A stretch of 64,000 nt of DNA, taken from the NCBI GenBank assembly GCA_035708205.1, contig DASSSY010000004.1:62001-126000 (forward strand), given 5' to 3'. This DNA is from DASSSY01 sp035708205 (GTDB lineage Bacteria > Bacteroidota > Bacteroidia > Chitinophagales > Chitinophagaceae). Each line of letters begins with the position of its first letter. Within the stretch, counting starts at the first letter, position 1. Position numbers and translations under genes: made by a program. The notes below the pieces were generated by a model. The model made no database searches, was not told the origin of the DNA, and saw only the letters and a program-made list of their open reading frames with translations. Positions 60,128 through 64,000 of this stretch are shown here, one piece after another.

Positions 60128-60997
60128 TTATTTATTCATTTTTTCGGATGAAATTGTTGACTGCCCTTCCGTATTGCTTTGTAAGGTCTGACCGTTAGCT
60201 TCCATCAAGCCGTTTATTTTTGAGCTGAATGTTGCGTTCAGCAGGCGCCCTTCCGGTATGTAAACTTTCAAAGTGCCCTTTTGGGCGCCGTTCATTTCAA
60301 TACTCATCTTTGTCTGGTTCAGCACTAAGGTTTTCTTCGGAGATTTCAATTCGGCCAGTGCGCCAATAATTGCCGTATCGCCATGCCGGGCGGTAAGGGT
60401 ATAAGTGGTTTTCAGTTCCGCATTGATCTCCTGGACCGGCATAGACACCGTGGATGTCCAACTGTCGCCGATTTTAACCGGATGCCCGGGATAAAAAGCT
60501 AAAGACTGTTGCAGCAATTGCGTTAAAACGGTATCCCGGTTATTTCCTGAAGCTGGCCGGACGGGATACACCTGCCTGATGCGCCCGTTACTGTCTAATT
60601 GAATTTTAAAGGTCTGGTTGGCTAAAGCCAGCATTTCAGATACCGCCGGCAAGCTGGGGTTCGGTGTGCTACCGGACCTGGAATCAAAAGAAAGCTTCAT
60701 GGCCGGCGAATTTACGGAAAGCACAATATGGCGGACCGTTGCCTCAATAAGCGGCGCCCGGTTACTGTCGCCAAGGCTTTCGTAGTTGACCTCAATGGTG
60801 GATTGCTGATGCATGGTTGACCCCATGGCGCTGACGTCCTGAGCCGAATTTATGGTATAAAGATAACTATTCCCCTTCGGAAGATTCAATCCAAAACTGA
60901 TGGCTTCGTCCTGCACTTTGCTTGATGTGCATGAATAGAACATACCGGAAAACAACGCGCACAACAGGATGCATGTAACATATTTTGTACGATTCAT
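60128..60997 (-). CDS. DUF6263-like lipoprotein
   Basis: 289 aa with lipobox FYSC (Cys23). Mature part is beta-rich: FGLNLPKGNSYLYTINSAQD, PVKIGDSWTSTVSMPVQEIN and GQTLQSNTEGQSTISSEKMN. The pattern resembles DUF6263 envelope lipoproteins of Bacteroidota, whose function is unknown. It precedes ftsE on the same strand, but a promoter element between them suggests separate transcription. Confidence 0.72.
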   Translation of the reverse strand: MNRTKYVTCILLCALFSGMFYSCTSSKVQDEAISFGLNLPKGNSYLYTINSAQDVSAMGSTMHQQSTIEVNYESLGDSNRAPLIEATVRHIVLSVNSPAMKLSFDSRSGSTPNPSLPAVSEMLALANQTFKIQLDSNGRIRQVYPVRPASGNNRDTVLTQLLQQSLAFYPGHPVKIGDSWTSTVSMPVQEINAELKTTYTLTARHGDTAIIGALAELKSPKKTLVLNQTKMSIEMNGAQKGTLKVYIPEGRLLNATFSSKINGLMEANGQTLQSNTEGQSTISSEKMNK

Positions 60998-61093
60998 ACA
61001 GGAGGGATTTGGTTAAAAAATCATGTTATCTTAACAAAAATAATCATTATCCCCCATTTTTCTCCTGATTTTAATAACGCCATGTCCATTGCT

Positions 61094-64000
61094 TTAGCTC
61101 AATAAGTAAGCGATATCTTCGCGCGATAATTTCTTAACGAAAGCGTTTTCATCAGCAATCAGCTCTTTGGCCAGGTTCAGTTTCCGGTGCTGTAGCAAAA
61201 GAATCTTTTCCTCGATGGTATCTTTACAGATCAGGCGGTAGGCAAATATCTTCTTCGTCTGTCCGATGCGGTGCGTCCGGTCAATGGCCTGTTGTTCAAC
61301 CGTTGGGTTCCACCAGGGGTCGACAATATAAACGTAATCCGCTGCGGTCAGGTTAAGCCCCACGCCACCGGCTTTCAGCGATATGAGAAACACCCGGCAA
61401 TTGTCGTCTTTCTGGAATTTCTGAATGGCTTTTTCTCTCTCTTTGGTCGAAGTGCCACCATCGAAATACACATAAGGAATATTGAGCTTTTCCAGCTCTT
61501 GCCGGATCAGGGCCAGCATGCCCAAAAACTGGGAGAACACCAAAGCCTTATGGTTCCCGGTATTTTCCGTCAGCTCCCGGATGAGCTCGTTGATCTTAAC
61601 GGAATGGTTTTCAAACTGCTCTTCTTCGTTAATAATGGCCGGCGAGTCACAGATCTGCCGCAGCTTCATCAAGCCGGTCAAAACGCTTAAGCGGGAATGA
61701 CCGATACCTTTTTCATCAATTTCTTCCAGGATTTTTGTACGGAAGCTATTGCGGTAGGCATTGTAGATCCGTTTTTGCTGCTGGCCCATTTCACAATACA
61801 GGATCGTTTCCGTTTTCTCCGGCAAATCCGGTGCCACCTGTTCTTTGGTACGCCGCAGTAAAAACGGGTTGATCAGCCTTTTCAGATTATTCCGGGCTTC
61901 GGCTTCCTGCATTTTATCAATCGGCACGGCAAATTCGTTACGGAAAAACTCCATAGTGCCCAACATGCCCGGGTTGAGAAAATTCATTTGCGCGAACAAG
62001 TCGAACGTATTGTTTTGTACCGGCGTACCGCTGAGTGCCAGGCGGTTTTTACTGTTCAGCAACAAAGACGCCCGCGCCACCTGGGACACCGGATTCTTAA
62101 TGGCCTGCGATTCATCCAGAACAACGTAGTCGAACGTGCAGGACGATAACATTTTAATATCGCTGCGCAAAGTGCCGTAAGTGGTAATGACCAGACTGCC
62201 TGCTTCCTGCAATTCCTTAATGGACGTGCTCCTGGAGGGCCCATGGTGAATCGTGTACCGGATACCTGCCGTGAATTTGTTGATTTCACTTTCCCAGTTA
62301 TACACTAATGTCGTCGGGCAGACAATCAGGAAAAAAGCCTGAGGGTTGTGATTGAGGTAATGCTGCAGGAACGTCAGGGTTTGCAGGGTCTTACCCAAAC
62401 CCATATCATCCGCCAGAATACCACCCCAGCCCGTTTCATTCAGGAAGTTCATCCATTGCATTCCCGCTTTCTGGTAGGGGCGCAGCTCGGCCGCAACATT
62501 ATCAGGGACCGGGATATTCTGCATCGCTTCAAAATCAAAAGATTGTATCCGGGCTTTATGCTCGGCCAGTTGGCTGCGAATGGCCTCTTCTTCAATATCT
62601 TCCTCGGCATTTTCCAAAGCGGCTAAATGCAATTTCTTCAGACGTAAGGTATTGCTGCCGTTCAGCGCGCCCATTTTAATCATGAGCGAATATTTGTTCA
62701 TCCACTCTTCAGTCAAAAGCCCCATGCTGCCATCACGGAGCATGACAAAATTTTGCTTTTTCGATAATGCTTTCTTGACATCCCCAATGGACACGCGTTC
62801 ATCGCCGAACGTCAGCTCTATTTCCGTATCGAACCAGTCAATTCCGGTAGCAATCTGAAGTTTTGTTTTAGGCTTATTAGGATTTATTTTCAGCTGACGA
62901 AGATTGTCGTAACCAATGATCTTGACATTCTCTTCCTTCATCTTATCCATGAACTCGAAGTACCAGTTCCCTTTCAGCGCTTCTTTTGAGGGCAGTAAAA
63001 ACGCTGCCGACTTGCGGCTTTCCTGCATCAGCGGATGCAGGTAGCGCAAACGGTTCAGGAAGGTCTGTTCCGCAGCCATGTCGCGGCTCTGCACATTCAG
63101 AATGCCGCTTTCCGCCCAGGCAACCGGCTGATTGTCCAGCCACTCCCGTTCCAAATGGCCATAGACGAAAACCGGTTTGAGGATCATAAGCTTATCCGTT
63201 TCTTTCAGGTGCAAGCGCAATTCGGGCTCATGAGGGGGAAGCTCCCGTTTCAGGCTTTTGTCAAAATCGACGGGGACATGTTTACTAAAAGGCAGGGCCT
63301 TTTCTTCCAGAAACGCCGGCCAGCCGCTGGCATCAATTATCTTTTTATCAGCGCCGTCAAACTGTTCCAGAATATTGATGACCTCTAAAGACCGGGCGGC
63401 AAAAACCTTACCGTCAAACAGGATCAGGGCGGCGTTCAGCGGCACCACCTCCTGATCGGGCAGGGTCTCCCCGCCGAGACAATAGTCCCGGCTCATGATC
63501 ACATTGCCTGTTCCATTGTCCACTTTGAATTTTAAAGAGACGCTGAAAACCTCTGACGGAAACTGAACGGGCTGGAGATTCTTTTTGGAAAAAGGTTGGC
63601 CTTCAGGCAACCAATAGGTAAAGGGAAAATCAGAAAACCGTTGTAGAAGGCTTTGATAACGGGGCAGATAAAAATCCCAGACCTGATGCCTGAGCTCGTC
63701 CTCCAGGCGTGGTGTTTTCAATTTCTTCTCTATATCATCCAAAAATTCGCCAAAGGGCATATTGCGTTTAATATGCCTGATCAATTCATCGGAAGAGCAA
63801 AGTTTCCGAATCGCAGTGATCAGCACCCGGTCCTGATTATCCAAACCGGAAGAGGCGATATACCGTTCCGGCGCCGCCCGTTTGATCTTATGGATAAGCG
63901 CCGTTTCATCGTCGTCCGGTTCACCCGAAATGAGTTGAAAAGTTGTAAAAGGGAAAAGGCTGCCCTTTTGCTCCACCGCCACCCCGTAACGTAAGTTACT
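61094..64000 (-). CDS. SNF2-family DEAD/DEAH helicase (5' end outside window)
   Basis: At least 968 codons; the frame is open through the right edge (SNLRYGVAVEQKG...), so the GTG at 63982 is probably not the start. The C-terminal ~460 residues form a SWI2/SNF2 ATPase: motif I GGILADDMGLGKTLQTLTFL, motif II YVVLDESQAIKNP (DESQ), motif III LALSGTPVQNN, motif V FLISLKAGGVGLNLTAADYV, motif VI DRTHRIGQTKKIFAYRL. The N-terminal half has no motif but is typical of bacterial stand-alone SNF2 proteins. It translocates on double-stranded DNA and remodels protein-DNA complexes; the bacterial role is mostly unknown. Confidence 0.92.
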   Translation of the reverse strand, partial: SNLRYGVAVEQKGSLFPFTTFQLISGEPDDDETALIHKIKRAAPERYIASSGLDNQDRVLITAIRKLCSSDELIRHIKRNMPFGEFLDDIEKKLKTPRLEDELRHQVWDFYLPRYQSLLQRFSDFPFTYWLPEGQPFSKKNLQPVQFPSEVFSVSLKFKVDNGTGNVIMSRDYCLGGETLPDQEVVPLNAALILFDGKVFAARSLEVINILEQFDGADKKIIDASGWPAFLEEKALPFSKHVPVDFDKSLKRELPPHEPELRLHLKETDKLMILKPVFVYGHLEREWLDNQPVAWAESGILNVQSRDMAAEQTFLNRLRYLHPLMQESRKSAAFLLPSKEALKGNWYFEFMDKMKEENVKIIGYDNLRQLKINPNKPKTKLQIATGIDWFDTEIELTFGDERVSIGDVKKALSKKQNFVMLRDGSMGLLTEEWMNKYSLMIKMGALNGSNTLRLKKLHLAALENAEEDIEEEAIRSQLAEHKARIQSFDFEAMQNIPVPDNVAAELRPYQKAGMQWMNFLNETGWGGILADDMGLGKTLQTLTFLQHYLNHNPQAFFLIVCPTTLVYNWESEINKFTAGIRYTIHHGPSRSTSIKELQEAGSLVITTYGTLRSDIKMLSSCTFDYVVLDESQAIKNPVSQVARASLLLNSKNRLALSGTPVQNNTFDLFAQMNFLNPGMLGTMEFFRNEFAVPIDKMQEAEARNNLKRLINPFLLRRTKEQVAPDLPEKTETILYCEMGQQQKRIYNAYRNSFRTKILEEIDEKGIGHSRLSVLTGLMKLRQICDSPAIINEEEQFENHSVKINELIRELTENTGNHKALVFSQFLGMLALIRQELEKLNIPYVYFDGGTSTKEREKAIQKFQKDDNCRVFLISLKAGGVGLNLTAADYVYIVDPWWNPTVEQQAIDRTHRIGQTKKIFAYRLICKDTIEEKILLLQHRKLNLAKELIADENAFVKKLSREDIAYLLS

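Noticed and set aside
1..64000. CRISPR arrays, tRNA or rRNA genes, prophage, replication origin
   Set aside because: No regularly spaced repeats, no cloverleaf or rRNA signatures and no phage structural genes were seen by eye; a tRNA scan was not possible.

Overview
The window looks like a chromosomal segment of a Bacteroidota bacterium, probably of the Chitinophagaceae or Sphingobacteriia type. The evidence is a SusC/SusD pair, two proteins with type IX secretion (T9SS) or gliding C-terminal domains, an ECF sigma/FecR/STN trio, many lipoproteins, Bat-family proteins, a PstS-like/TPR pair, and repeated promoter elements of the Bacteroidota form TAnnTTTG. In two places this element sits at the canonical 20-nt spacing from an upstream TTTG. 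Genus-level placement is inference. No tRNA, rRNA, CRISPR array, prophage or replication origin was recognised.

Layout. 1-4.7 kb: the end of a beta-helix-like protein, then polyphosphate kinase and an exopolyphosphatase-like protein. 4.7-7.1 kb: a leftward MarR - MFS efflux - isochorismatase-like operon behind a 28-bp perfect palindrome. 7.5-12.4 kb: a SusC/SusD outer-membrane uptake pair. 12.5-14.4 kb: the membrane parts of proton-translocating transhydrogenase without the NAD-binding subunit. 14.5-17.3 kb: ECF sigma, FecR anti-sigma and an STN-domain barrel protein with no adjacent transporter. 17.5-21.2 kb: two methyltransferases and a T9SS-secreted protein. 21.3-26.3 kb: a leftward iron/siderophore-type operon (TonB-dependent receptor, DUF4374 lipoprotein, PepSY membrane protein, 61-aa membrane protein). 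26.8-32.1 kb: dcd, a complete 2,838-bp transposon, accA and dapA. 32.2-44 kb: housekeeping and envelope genes (beta-barrel, TPR, PstS-like, tag, aminotransferase, BatD/BatE, an exonuclease, a coiled-coil membrane protein, DUF58). 44-49.3 kb: a hypothetical gene, a decayed WYL regulator, a small lipoprotein, a GNAT-nitrilase fusion, a GNAT and an LpxD-like acyltransferase. 49.7-64 kb: gltX, a 1173-aa SBBP/PKD gliding-type protein, an orphan response regulator, a frameshifted lipoprotein gene followed by two intact lipoproteins, an E2 acyltransferase, an FtsE-like ATPase, a DUF6263-like lipoprotein, and a SNF2 helicase that runs off the right edge.

The most notable region is the transposon at 27367-30204. 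It has 31-bp imperfect terminal inverted repeats and an 8-bp target duplication (AAATATTA), and encodes an IS1595/ISXO2-type transposase. It carries a KilA-N-domain gene coupled to the transposase by an ATGA overlap, an approximately 145-nt strongly structured RNA with two mutually exclusive folds, and a lipoprotein gene. It landed 10 bp before the accA start codon. The sequence shows that the apparent native accA promoter element (TACCTTTG, 27331-27338) now lies on the far side of the element, so accA must be transcribed in some other way.
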